From: Mycobacterium sp. PO1
GTDB lineage: Bacteria > Actinomycetota > Actinomycetes > Mycobacteriales > Mycobacteriaceae
Assembly: GCF_017312405.1 (NCBI RefSeq)
Contig: NZ_BLTG01000016.1
Coordinates: 59,510 to 123,509, forward strand
DNA: 64,000 bases
Reading direction: 5' to 3'
The notes under the pieces: generated by a model
Database searches by the model: none
What the model was told of the DNA's origin: nothing
What the model saw: the letters and a program-made list of their open reading frames with translations, nothing else
Program-made: the position numbers and the translations under genes
In this document: in pieces, positions 26,261 to 35,011 of the stretch
How positions within the stretch are numbered: position 1 is the stretch's first letter
Layout of the letters: the number at the start of each line of letters is the position of its first letter

Positions 26261-27381
26261 CGTCCCACCACCTCGATCCGAGAGAGCCACTTCGTCTGCA
26301 GAACGCCAGGGCGTGTCGGAGCGATGAGCCGGCATGGGTAGCCATGGTCGATGTCGAGGTCTTCGCCGTTGATCTGCAACGCGATCAGAGTTCTCGAGTC
26401 TCGAGCGTGCCGAGCCGGCAACGCGGTCCGAGAGTAGGGCCCAGGTGGTTCCAGCGAGATCATCCGGACGTCTGCGTCCTCGGATCCGCCCACGGCAGCG
26501 ACGAGATCTGCGAGAACGACGCCAGTCCATTCGGCATCGGCACTCCAACCTTCTACGCACGCAATAGGAAGTCGGTGAGTTGCCTGCGGCATGGCCTGCA
26601 GTTCGGCAAGCGTGAATTGCCGGGCTCTTTCACCGTTCACGACACTGAGCGTGTAGTCGGGGGCGCGTGCGGACCGAAGCACCCCTGCGGCCGCAGCTGA
26701 CCGATTGACCGGAACACCTTGCGGCCCTTCTCCTGACCTGGGAGCCAGGACCGCGAATCGACGCAGCCACGGGACCGTCTGACCCGCCGTGGCCAGGGTG
26801 GCGACACCGACGGCAAGACCCGCTCCCACCAGCACGGTCCTCCTTGACGGACCCACGGTCCCACCGTCGGCGACGTCTCCGATCGGTTCGCCGAGAGCAC
26901 GTCTGATCACCGGGAGCTTCACGCCGATGTGGACGATCACTGCACCCGCAGCCACATAGGACATCGCGTAATGCGCCGTCGTGAAGAAGAACCCGAACAC
27001 GTACCACTGCGCGATGTTGAGCAACCCGGTGACCAACTGGAAGGTCAGTGCAGCGACGAGAACGAGGATCGACAACCGCTCCAACTGCCGGGCGGGGCCG
27101 CCGATCAGGGGGCGCTCGAACAGTTTCGGCCAGACCGACCAGAGTTTGACCACCAGAAGCGGTATCGCCGCGATACCGCTGATCACGTGAAGACCCTGAG
27201 TGAAGCGGTAGAGCCACACCGGCCGCGTCGGCCACCAGAACCACGGCTGCGGATGCTGGATGAAGTGACTGATCAACCCCGTCACGATGCACACCGCAAC
27301 GGCGATGCCGAGCCACATGCCCACTCGGACCGTCACAGCCGTACTGCGAAGTTCAGAGAACCTGGGTTCGCGTACGGTCAC
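26257..27381 (-). CDS. Cytochrome b561-like / molybdopterin oxidoreductase fusion
   Basis: A 374-residue protein with two parts. Residues about 1-170 carry four or five membrane helices with histidines spaced as in b-type cytochromes (SHFIQHPQPW, GLHVISG, TTAHYAMSY, VHIGVKL). Residues about 240-374 are a sulfite-oxidase/MsrP-type molybdopterin domain, with the likely Mo-ligating cysteine in PIACVEGWSAD. A membrane helix and basic residues (PSRRTVLVGAGLAVGVAT) join them and look like a Tat-type hinge. The substrate is unknown; methionine sulfoxide, sulfite or a respiratory role are possible. Confidence 0.85.
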   Translation of the reverse strand: MTVREPRFSELRSTAVTVRVGMWLGIAVAVCIVTGLISHFIQHPQPWFWWPTRPVWLYRFTQGLHVISGIAAIPLLVVKLWSVWPKLFERPLIGGPARQLERLSILVLVAALTFQLVTGLLNIAQWYVFGFFFTTAHYAMSYVAAGAVIVHIGVKLPVIRRALGEPIGDVADGGTVGPSRRTVLVGAGLAVGVATLATAGQTVPWLRRFAVLAPRSGEGPQGVPVNRSAAAAGVLRSARAPDYTLSVVNGERARQFTLAELQAMPQATHRLPIACVEGWSADAEWTGVVLADLVAAVGGSEDADVRMISLEPPGPYSRTALPARHARDSRTLIALQINGEDLDIDHGYPCRLIAPTRPGVLQTKWLSRIEVVGR

Positions 27382-27509
27382 CGCGGACCCGCCCCGGTGA
27401 ACCGTGACGGCCGCGCGGGACGTAAATCGGTTCTCATTTCCATGTCGTTCTCCTGCAGTTCGAAAACTGCGTCAGCGGGACACCTCTCACGCAGCTGGCT
27501 TCGCACCTG

Positions 27510-28064
27510 ATGCGAAATGTACCGATCAATACATTCTGTGTACTGTCTAGTACAGAAATGCCGCTTCGGCAAGGAATAAGGATCTACGTGAAAGTGACAC
27601 CGCTGTTCAAGGACGAGGTGATGTTCGCGACTTCTCAGGCCTGGCGCACTGATGCCGTCTCCATTGACGAACTCGCTGCCGCGAAGCTGATCCTGTACGA
27701 CGCCCACGCGGGATGGCGCGACCCCACCCGCCGACAACTCGCCGAGCGCGCGCTGCTCCAAGGTCTCGAGCTGAATCCGACGATCGAAGTGGAGCAAGTG
27801 GACACGGCACTGGATCTCGTTGCCGCGGGAGCAGGAGAGACATTCGTCTCGAAGGCAGTGTCTGTCTCGCCGATCGCGCCGCCGGGCGTGAAGTACCTGC
27901 CGTTCTCAGAGCCGCTCTACGACACCGTCGCCCTGATCCAAAAAGAGTCGGCGATCTTGTCCCCCGCGACCAAGGAACTGGCACGGCTGGCGCGAGAAAC
28001 CATCGCGAGCTTTCGTTCGGACGACATGCCGGAAGTGCGATACATCGAATCGCCGGAGGCCTGA
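27510..28064 (+). pseudogene. LysR substrate-binding-domain remnant lacking the HTH
   Basis: A 184-codon open frame. From residue about 29 onwards (VTPLFKDEVMFATSQAW) it matches the second half of a LysR effector-binding domain, including IEVEQVDTALDLVAAGAGET and the C-terminal LARLARETIASF. The N-terminal winged helix-turn-helix and the first effector lobe are missing, and nothing upstream encodes them, since the molybdo-oxidoreductase gene begins 128 bases away on the other strand. I call it a decayed LysR gene. A stand-alone ligand-binding protein cannot be excluded. Confidence 0.65.
27539..27554. promoter_or_regulatory. 16-bp perfect inverted repeat (operator-like)
   Basis: TGTACT-GTCT-AGTACA is a perfect 6-4-6 inverted repeat. 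It lies inside the first codons of the LysR-remnant frame and about 160 bases upstream of the divergent molybdo-oxidoreductase start. It resembles TetR- or GntR-type operators. It may be a surviving control element of the lost LysR promoter region. Confidence 0.5.
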
Positions 28065-28150
28065 CCGCCCACCTCGGTGGGGCCGCCGGCAGCGCGTGGG
28101 CGCGTCAATCTTTCTCGCCGCTCGGGGACACAAGCGTGCGTGGCCACGCG

Positions 28151-28201
28151 CGGGTGCACTCCCTGGCGCTCGCAGCTCGCCGTGGCAACCCGGGTGCACT
28201 C
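28151..28201. repeat. Short direct repeat, period 40
   Basis: CGGGTGCACTC occurs at 28151-28161 and again at 28191-28201, each preceded by a TGGCNAC-like sequence. The repeat lies in the 174-base gap between the LysR remnant and the ABC exporter operon end. No gene is visible in that gap. Confidence 0.45.
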
Positions 28202-28238
28202 TCGGCGTCAGGGTAGTGGGCAGCATCCGTCCCGCTCG

Positions 28239-30089
28239 TCATGCCAGCGCCTCCTGCCACGCCTGGTGCAGCTTCGCGTAACTGCCGTTCGCGGCGATCA
28301 ACTCGGCGGGCGAGCCATCCTCGATGATGCGGCCGTGCTCGAGCACCAATACCCGGTCGGCGATCTGCACCGTCGACAACCGGTGCGCGATCACCAGCGC
28401 GGTCCGGTCGGCCAGCACCGTCTCCAGGGCCCGTTGCACCATCCGTTCGCTGGGAATGTCCAGCGACGATGTGGCCTCGTCGAGGATCAACACCGCAGGA
28501 TCGGCCAGGAACGCCCGGGCGAACGCGACGAGCTGGCGCTGCCCTGCCGAGAGCCGTCCACCCCGCTTGGCGACATCGGTGGCGTAACCCTCCGGCAGGG
28601 CCTCGATGAAGGCGTCGGCGCCGACGGCCCGTGCCGCGTCGCGCACCTCGTCGTCGGTCGCGTCGGGACGGCCGAACCTGATGTTGTCGGCGATCGTCCC
28701 GCCGAACATGAAGTTCTCCTGGGTCACCATCACCACATGGTGACGCAGCTCAGCCTGTGCGACGTCGCGCAGATCCACTCCGTCGAGCGTCACCGACCCC
28801 GCCGTCGGGTCGTAAAAGCGCGTGACGAGTTTGGCGATCGTGGTCTTGCCGGCACCGGTCGTCCCCACCAGCGCCACCGTCTGCCCTGCCGGCACCGTCA
28901 GATCCAGGCCGGGCAACACCGGCCGGCCCGCGACGTACTCGAATCGCACATCCGCCAAGGCGATCTCACCGCGCACCGCGTCGAGCCGGCGGGGTTCGCG
29001 CGGGTCGTCGATGGCCGGCTGCTGCGCCAGCACACCCGCCAGTTTCTCCAGCGCGGATGCCGCCGACTGGAACGTGTTGAAAAACTGCGAGATCTCCTGC
29101 ATGGGTTCGAAGAACATCCGCAGATACAGCAGGAACGCGGTCAACGTGCCGATCGTCATTTCGCCGTTCAACACCCGGTAGCCGCCGTAGAGCAGCACCA
29201 CGCCGGTGGTGATGTTGCCGACCAGTTTGACGCCCGGCATGAACACCGCCAGCAGCCGGAACGTGCGCTCGTTGATCACCCGGTACCGGTCGGCGACGTC
29301 TTCGAAGATCTCCTGGTTGCGCGGTTCCCGCCGGTAGGCCTGCACAGCCTTGATGCCGGTCATCGTTTCGACGAACTGCACGATGACCAGCGCGGCGATC
29401 TCGCGCACCTCGCGGTAGGTCTTCGACGATTCGCGATGGAACCACGCCACCAGCACGACCAGCACCGGGAACGCGACCAGGCACATCAGCCCCAACTTCA
29501 CGTCGAGGGTCAGCAACAGTATTGCCGTGCCGAACAGCGTCAGCACCGCGGTGATCAGACTGTCGAAGCCTGTTTCGAGCATGTCCTGGATGGCTTCGAC
29601 GTCATTGGTCGAGCGGCTGACGACCCTCCCGGACGTGTAGCGATCGTGGAAGGCCACGTCGAGTCGGCCGAAATGCCGGAACAGCCGCCGGCGCAGCTCG
29701 AGCAGGACCTTCTGACCGGTTCGACCGGATCGACGCAGGAACACCATCCGGCTGGTGGCCTGCACGACGACCACGACCCCGAGTGCTGCGACGATGGTCA
29801 GCAGCGTGCGCGCCGAACCACCCTCGACCAGCGGCGGGATACCGTGATCGATGCCGCGCTGCACCAGGATCGGAACCGACAGCCGGGCAGCGTTTTCCAC
29901 CACCACGATGACGGCCAGCAGCGCGACCGTCCACTTGTACGGTCGCAGCAGTGAACCCAGCAGCGCCCGCGCCTCCCGTCGACGGGGCTTCGTCTCGTCG
30001 ATCGGAAGGTCGGCCTGCTCGGTGAACTTCCCGCGCCAGTCCGACACGTCGGTTCGCTCGTCGCGCGAACGTTTCTCACTGGTGGTCAC
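28239..30089 (-). CDS. ABC exporter half-transporter (canonical Walker B)
   Basis: A 616-residue half-transporter: six membrane helices (residues about 50-340) followed by a nucleotide-binding domain. Walker A is GTTGAGKTT, Walker B is VLILDEATSSLD with the catalytic glutamate, and the signature is LSAGQ rather than LSGGQ. It overlaps the next exporter gene upstream by four bases. It likely forms a heterodimer with the 30086-32092 product, where its LSAGQ would face the degenerate site of the partner. The substrate is unknown; drug or lipid export is typical of the family. Confidence 0.92.
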   Translation of the reverse strand: MTTSEKRSRDERTDVSDWRGKFTEQADLPIDETKPRRREARALLGSLLRPYKWTVALLAVIVVVENAARLSVPILVQRGIDHGIPPLVEGGSARTLLTIVAALGVVVVVQATSRMVFLRRSGRTGQKVLLELRRRLFRHFGRLDVAFHDRYTSGRVVSRSTNDVEAIQDMLETGFDSLITAVLTLFGTAILLLTLDVKLGLMCLVAFPVLVVLVAWFHRESSKTYREVREIAALVIVQFVETMTGIKAVQAYRREPRNQEIFEDVADRYRVINERTFRLLAVFMPGVKLVGNITTGVVLLYGGYRVLNGEMTIGTLTAFLLYLRMFFEPMQEISQFFNTFQSAASALEKLAGVLAQQPAIDDPREPRRLDAVRGEIALADVRFEYVAGRPVLPGLDLTVPAGQTVALVGTTGAGKTTIAKLVTRFYDPTAGSVTLDGVDLRDVAQAELRHHVVMVTQENFMFGGTIADNIRFGRPDATDDEVRDAARAVGADAFIEALPEGYATDVAKRGGRLSAGQRQLVAFARAFLADPAVLILDEATSSLDIPSERMVQRALETVLADRTALVIAHRLSTVQIADRVLVLEHGRIIEDGSPAELIAANGSYAKLHQAWQEALA

Positions 30090-32092
30090 GGCCGCCGCTC
30101 CAGGATCTCGTGCTCGAGCCGGTTGCCGTCGTCACCGTCGTCCGGCTCGAACATCCGCAGCCGGTCGATGCTGGTGCGGTCCTCGGGCCAGCGCTCGTCG
30201 GACCATTCGCAGTCGCGTTCGGCACCGTCGTCGAGTTCATCGTCCGCGGCCAACAGGTACCGGTATTCGGGTACCTGGGCGAGCAGTTCGGCGTGGGTGC
30301 CGACATGGGTGATGGTGCCGTGCTGCAGCAGCGCGACCCGGTCGGCGAGCAGCACCGTCGATGCGCGGTTGGCCACCACGACGCCGGTCACCGACTCCAG
30401 CACGCGCCGCAGCGCCGCCTCGACCACGGCCTCGGTGTGTACGTCCAACGCCGACAGCGTGTCGTCGAGTACGAGGATCTTGGGCGCCGCCAGAATCGCC
30501 CGCGCCAGCGAAAGGCGTTGCCGCTGACCGCCGGACAGGCTCATGCCCTGCTCCCCGATGCGGGTCTGCAGGCCGAACGGCAAGTCGTAGACGAATTGCG
30601 CCGCTGCGACCTCGATGGCTCGGCGCAGCTCGGCGTCGCCGGCATCGGGGCGGCCCAGCGCGAGGTTCTCGGCGACCGACATGGAGAACAACGTCGGGTC
30701 CTCGAAGGCGGTGGCCACCGTCTGCCGCAGCGCATCCAGCGTCAGCTCGCGGACGTCCGTGCCGTCGATGCGGATCTGGCCCTCGGAGACGTCGTAGAGG
30801 CGCGACATCAGCCCGACCAACACCGACTTCCCCGAACCGGTGGCGCCGACCAGGGCCAACGTCTCGCCCGGCTCGACGGTGAGGTTGACGTGGCGAAGGG
30901 CCCATTCCTGCGACGCGCCGCTATCACTGTCCGGCCCGCCGGACGGGGCCACACTGTCCGGCCCGCCGGACGGGGCCAACGGGGCGTCGTCAGGGAACCG
31001 GAAGCCCACGTCGACCAACTCCAGACGGCCCCCGCGCGGCGCCTGGTCAAGCGGTCCGTCGGTGATGTCACGCGGCGCGTCGAAGATCTCGGCGATGCGG
31101 TTGGCCGCAGTGAACGACTCCTGGGTCATCGACAGCAGGAAACCCAGCGAGGCGATCGGCCACACCAGCGACAGCATCATCGTGATGAAGGCGACCAGCG
31201 TGCCCAGCGTGACCGAGCCGTTGCCGGCGGCGTATGCGCCGAAGCCGAGCACCACGATCAGTGTCAGGTTCGGGATGATCTCCAGCAGCGTCCAGAACTT
31301 CGCCGACACCGACACCCGGCCGAGCTGGGTTTCGTAGAGGTCGGTCAGCTGCCGGTCGAAACGGTCGTAGGCGTAATCCTCGCGGCCGAACGACTTGATG
31401 ACCCGCAGCCCGAGCGCAGACTCCTCGACGTGCGTGGCGACATGGCCCGCCTGGTCCTGCGCCTGCCGGGACAGGCGGGTGTACTCCTGCTGGAAGTGCA
31501 GCACCGTGAGCGTGATCGGCACGATGGACACCGCGACCACGACGCCCAGCGGCCAGTACATCACCAGCAGGATCGTGGTGATGACGGTGATCTGCAGGAT
31601 GTTGAGCAACAGGAACGTCAGCCCGAAGGACATGAACCGGCGGATGGTGCCCAGGTCGTTCATGATCCGCGACAGCAGCTGCCCGGACTGCCAGCGACCG
31701 TGAAACGACATGGGCAGGATCTGCAGACGCGCGTACAGGTCTTTGCGGATGTCGGCCTCGACACCCATGGTGGCTCGCGACACCAGCCAGCGGCGGATGA
31801 ACCACAACACCGCCTCGGTGATGCCCACCCCCATGGCGGCCGCGCCCAGCAACCACAGTCCCTGCTGGTCCTGATGGCGCACGGGGCCGTCGATGACGGC
31901 CTTGGTCATCAGCGGGATCGAGATCGTCGCGCCCAGGCTGGCAAGCGCGGTCAGCAACATCGCGATCCAGCGCACCCGGTAGGGCATCAGGTACGGCAGC
32001 ATCCGCCACAGGTCGGAGCTGGGACGGGCTCGTCGCGGTGGCGGTGCGATCGCAGGCGCTTTGTTCAGCGCGGTCGGGCGGGCGTCAACCAC
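30086..32092 (-). CDS. ABC exporter half-transporter (degenerate Walker B)
   Basis: A 668-residue half-transporter. The transmembrane domain begins LPYLMPYRVRWIAMLL, and the nucleotide-binding domain has Walker A GATGSGKS and signature LSGGQRQRLSLARA. Walker B reads ILVLDDTLSALD, where aspartate replaces the catalytic glutamate, as in the non-hydrolysing site of heterodimeric exporters. Between the two domains lies a tandem duplication giving APSGGPDS twice. It overlaps the upstream exporter gene by eight bases and the downstream one by four. About 60 residues trail the NBD (DDGAERDCEWSDERWPED). Confidence 0.92.
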   Translation of the reverse strand: MVDARPTALNKAPAIAPPPRRARPSSDLWRMLPYLMPYRVRWIAMLLTALASLGATISIPLMTKAVIDGPVRHQDQQGLWLLGAAAMGVGITEAVLWFIRRWLVSRATMGVEADIRKDLYARLQILPMSFHGRWQSGQLLSRIMNDLGTIRRFMSFGLTFLLLNILQITVITTILLVMYWPLGVVVAVSIVPITLTVLHFQQEYTRLSRQAQDQAGHVATHVEESALGLRVIKSFGREDYAYDRFDRQLTDLYETQLGRVSVSAKFWTLLEIIPNLTLIVVLGFGAYAAGNGSVTLGTLVAFITMMLSLVWPIASLGFLLSMTQESFTAANRIAEIFDAPRDITDGPLDQAPRGGRLELVDVGFRFPDDAPLAPSGGPDSVAPSGGPDSDSGASQEWALRHVNLTVEPGETLALVGATGSGKSVLVGLMSRLYDVSEGQIRIDGTDVRELTLDALRQTVATAFEDPTLFSMSVAENLALGRPDAGDAELRRAIEVAAAQFVYDLPFGLQTRIGEQGMSLSGGQRQRLSLARAILAAPKILVLDDTLSALDVHTEAVVEAALRRVLESVTGVVVANRASTVLLADRVALLQHGTITHVGTHAELLAQVPEYRYLLAADDELDDGAERDCEWSDERWPEDRTSIDRLRMFEPDDGDDGNRLEHEILERRP
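30925..30978 (-). repeat. 27-bp perfect tandem duplication inside ABC exporter gene
   Basis: Two identical 27-base copies (30925-30951 and 30952-30978) lie head to tail, in frame, in the 30086-32092 exporter gene. They add a second copy of the nine-residue unit APSGGPDSV/D in the linker between the membrane and nucleotide-binding domains. Each copy also contains the GC-rich palindromic core TCCGGCCCGCCGGA. Confidence 0.85.
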
Positions 32093-34097
32093 TTAGAAGA
32101 TCTTCCCATTGCCCGCAACTGGTTAACCCTTTCGCCGGAACGGAGTTGCGCGCGCAGTAGGCAGCGTGCGGACCGCGGGGCGCGCAGCTGCGGCGTTCGG
32201 TGCCGAACTGGGTGTGATAGAGCCCGGCGTAGCGACCGCCGCGTCCCAGCAGCTCCTGGTGGGTGCCGCGCTCGACGATGCGGCCGTCCTCGACGACCAG
32301 GATCATGTCCGCCGCGCGCACCGTGGACAGCCGGTGGGCGATGACGATCGACGTCCGACCGCTGAGTGCCTCGGCCAACGCCTGCTGCACGGCGGCCTCG
32401 GATTCGGAGTCCAGCGACGCGGTGGCCTCGTCCAGGATCACGACCTGCGGGGACGCCAGCAGCAGCCGGGCGATGGTCAGACGCTGCCGCTGCCCGCCCG
32501 AGAGCCGGTAACCGCGCTCGCCGACGATCGTGTCCAACCCGTCGGGCATGTCGGCGACCACATCGGCCAACCGGGCCCGACGCAGCGCCTCCCACAGCTG
32601 GTCGTCGGTCGCCGGCGGTCCGGACAGCTGCAGGTTGGCCCTGATCGACTCATGGAACAGGTGACCGTCCTGAGTGACCATGCCGACCGTGTCCTTCAGC
32701 GACGCGAACGTCACGTCGCGCACGTCCCGCCCGTTGAGCCGGACGGCGCCGGAGGCTCCGGTCTGATCGGACGGCCCGCCGTCCACGTCGTACAGGCGGG
32801 CGATCAGCGCAGCGATCGTCGACTTGCCCGCTCCGGACGGACCGACCAGCGCCACCATCTGACCGGGCTCGGCGGTGAACGACACCCCGTGCAGCACCTC
32901 GTCGCCGCCCCGATCGTCGAGTTCGGCCACCTCCTCCAGCGACGCCAGAGAGACCTTGTCCGCCGACGGATACGAAAAGTGCACGTCATCGAACTGCACG
33001 GCGACCCCGCCGTCTGCCCGCCGGGGCACTTCGACCGCGTCGGGGGCCTCCCGGATCAGCGGCACCAGATCGAGCACCTCGAATACTCGCTCGAAGCTGA
33101 CCAGCGCACTGGCGATCTCCACCCGCGCGTTGGCCAGCGCCGTCAACGGCGCATACAGCCGGGTCAGCAGCAACGCCAGCGCCACGATCGAGCCCGCCTG
33201 CAACTGTCCGCCCAGAGCCAGTGCGCCACCCAGGCCGTACACCAGCGCCAGCGCCAGCGCCGACATCAACGTCAGCGAGTTCATGAACGTCGACTGCAAC
33301 ATCGAGGTGCGGATCCCGATGTCGCGGACCCGTCCGGCACGGACCTCGAACTCGCGGGACTCCGCGCCGGGGTCACCGAACAGCTTGACCAGCGTCGCGC
33401 CGGGCGCCGAGAACCGCTCGGTCATCTGGGTGTTCATGGTCGCGTTGTGGATGGCCGCCTCCCGCGAGAGCCGCGCAATCGACGCGCCGATGCGACGGGC
33501 CGGGATCAGGAACAGCGGCATCAGGGCCAGCGACAGCAGCGTGATCTGCCACGAGATGCTCAGCATCACCACCAACGTCAACGTGAGCGTGACCAGGTTG
33601 GACACCACTCCGGACAACGTGTCGGAGAACGCGCGCTGCGCCCCCAATACGTCGTTGCCGAGCCGGCTGACCAGCGCACCGGTCCTGGTGCGGGTGAAGA
33701 ACGCCACCGGCATGCGCTGGACGTGGTCGAACACCGCGGTGCGGAGATCGAGGATCAGGCCTTCGCCGATCGTCGCGGACAGCCAGCGGGTCACCAGTGC
33801 CACCCCCGCCTCGGCCACCGCCACGACGGCGATGACCACGGCCAGCATCACCACCACCGACGTGGTGCCCGGGCCGGTGATCTCGTCGACCACCCGCCCG
33901 GCCAGCAGCGGTGTGGCCACTGTGAGCAGGGCACTGACCACGCTGACAGCCAGGAAAACCGCCAGCTTGCCGTGATGCCGCTGGGCGAACCGCCAGATCC
34001 GGCTGAGCAGGCGTCGGTCGGCCAGCGAGCGCAGCTCACCACCACGCGCCCGCGTCTGCCGGTACAGGGATTGCCGGGCAACCGTTTCCAAGCTCAT
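32085..34097 (-). CDS. ABC exporter half-transporter (homodimer type)
   Basis: A 670-residue half-transporter with six membrane helices, Walker A GPSGAGKST, signature LSGGQRQRLTIARLL and a canonical Walker B VVILDEATASLDSE. All motifs are intact, so it can work as a homodimer. A cysteine-containing tail of about 45 residues follows the NBD. The ATG at 34097 was preferred over an upstream TTG. It is the first gene of a three-exporter operon, with a 20-bp inverted repeat 15 bases upstream and divergent prrA beyond. The substrate is unknown. Confidence 0.92.
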   Translation of the reverse strand: MSLETVARQSLYRQTRARGGELRSLADRRLLSRIWRFAQRHHGKLAVFLAVSVVSALLTVATPLLAGRVVDEITGPGTTSVVVMLAVVIAVVAVAEAGVALVTRWLSATIGEGLILDLRTAVFDHVQRMPVAFFTRTRTGALVSRLGNDVLGAQRAFSDTLSGVVSNLVTLTLTLVVMLSISWQITLLSLALMPLFLIPARRIGASIARLSREAAIHNATMNTQMTERFSAPGATLVKLFGDPGAESREFEVRAGRVRDIGIRTSMLQSTFMNSLTLMSALALALVYGLGGALALGGQLQAGSIVALALLLTRLYAPLTALANARVEIASALVSFERVFEVLDLVPLIREAPDAVEVPRRADGGVAVQFDDVHFSYPSADKVSLASLEEVAELDDRGGDEVLHGVSFTAEPGQMVALVGPSGAGKSTIAALIARLYDVDGGPSDQTGASGAVRLNGRDVRDVTFASLKDTVGMVTQDGHLFHESIRANLQLSGPPATDDQLWEALRRARLADVVADMPDGLDTIVGERGYRLSGGQRQRLTIARLLLASPQVVILDEATASLDSESEAAVQQALAEALSGRTSIVIAHRLSTVRAADMILVVEDGRIVERGTHQELLGRGGRYAGLYHTQFGTERRSCAPRGPHAAYCARNSVPAKGLTSCGQWEDLLSG

Positions 34098-34111
34098 GTT
34101 TTCACCGTAAA

Positions 34112-34131
34112 ACCTGAACAAAGATTCAGGT
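34112..34131. promoter_or_regulatory. 20-bp perfect inverted repeat upstream of ABC exporter operon
   Basis: ACCTGAA-CAAAGA-TTCAGGT is a perfect 7-6-7 inverted repeat, 15 to 34 bases upstream of the first exporter ATG (34097). Size and position fit a MarR- or TetR-type operator. No MarR or TetR gene adjoins it; the divergent neighbour is the response regulator prrA. Confidence 0.65.
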
Positions 34132-34282
34132 CAAAGGCTTCCAGGCGTGCCACGTGAGCCACAGCACGCCGCGGTCCGGAAACTGCGGGCCTTTCACACG
34201 GGCCGACGTGCCGAGGCCGGATTTCGTGCCGCACCGGCCGCCGGGCGTTGCCTCCGCCGGGCGATGGCCTTCATCGGGCAAG

Positions 34283-34993
34283 ATGTCGGGCATGGACAGT
34301 GGTGTGAGCTCACCTCGCGTGCTCGTCGTCGACGACGATCCCGACGTCCTGGCTTCCCTGGAGCGGGGGCTGCGGCTGTCTGGGTTCGAGGTCTTCACCG
34401 CCGTCGACGGGGCAGAAGCGCTGCGCAGCGCCACCGAGACCAAACCGGACGCGATCGTGCTCGACATCAACATGCCGGTGCTCGACGGCGTGTCTGTGGT
34501 CACCGCACTGCGCGCGATGGACAACGACGTACCGGTCTGCGTGCTGTCCGCCCGGTCGTCGGTCGACGACCGGGTCTCCGGTCTGGAAGCCGGCGCCGAC
34601 GACTACCTGGTCAAACCGTTCGTGCTGGCCGAGCTGGTCGCGCGGGTCAAGGCGCTGCTGCGTCGGCGCGGGTCGACCGCGACGTTCTCGTCGGAGACGA
34701 TCACCGTCGGACCGCTGGAAGTCGACATCCCCGGCCGACGCGCCCGCGTCGACGGTGCCGACGTCGACCTGACCAAACGCGAGTTCGACCTGCTGGCGGT
34801 GCTCGCCGAACACAAAACGGCGGTGCTGTCCCGGGCGCAACTGCTCGAGCTGGTGTGGGGCTATGACTTCGCCGCCGACACCAACGTCGTCGACGTCTTC
34901 ATCGGCTACCTGCGACGCAAATTGGAAGCCGGCGGCGCGCCCCGGCTACTGCACACCGTCCGCGGCGTGGGGTTCGTCCTCAGGCAGCAATAG
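34283..34993 (+). CDS. prrA: Two-component response regulator PrrA
   Basis: A 236-residue OmpR-type response regulator, the same length as M. tuberculosis PrrA as I recall it. The receiver domain has the acidic pocket [10 protein letters not shown], phospho-acceptor D61 in [12 protein letters not shown] and the conserved lysine in YLVKPF. The C-terminal winged helix runs to the end ([37 protein letters not shown]). I chose the ATG at 34283 by analogy with M. tuberculosis; 34292 is an alternative. prrB follows after 18 bases. PrrAB is a mycobacterial two-component system reported as essential in M. tuberculosis. Confidence 0.95.
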   Translation: MSGMDSGVSSPRVLVVDDDPDVLASLERGLRLSGFEVFTAVDGAEALRSATETKPDAIVLDINMPVLDGVSVVTALRAMDNDVPVCVLSARSSVDDRVSGLEAGADDYLVKPFVLAELVARVKALLRRRGSTATFSSETITVGPLEVDIPGRRARVDGADVDLTKREFDLLAVLAEHKTAVLSRAQLLELVWGYDFAADTNVVDVFIGYLRRKLEAGGAPRLLHTVRGVGFVLRQQ

Positions 34994-35011
34994 GATCGGC
35001 CGCCGAACGAC

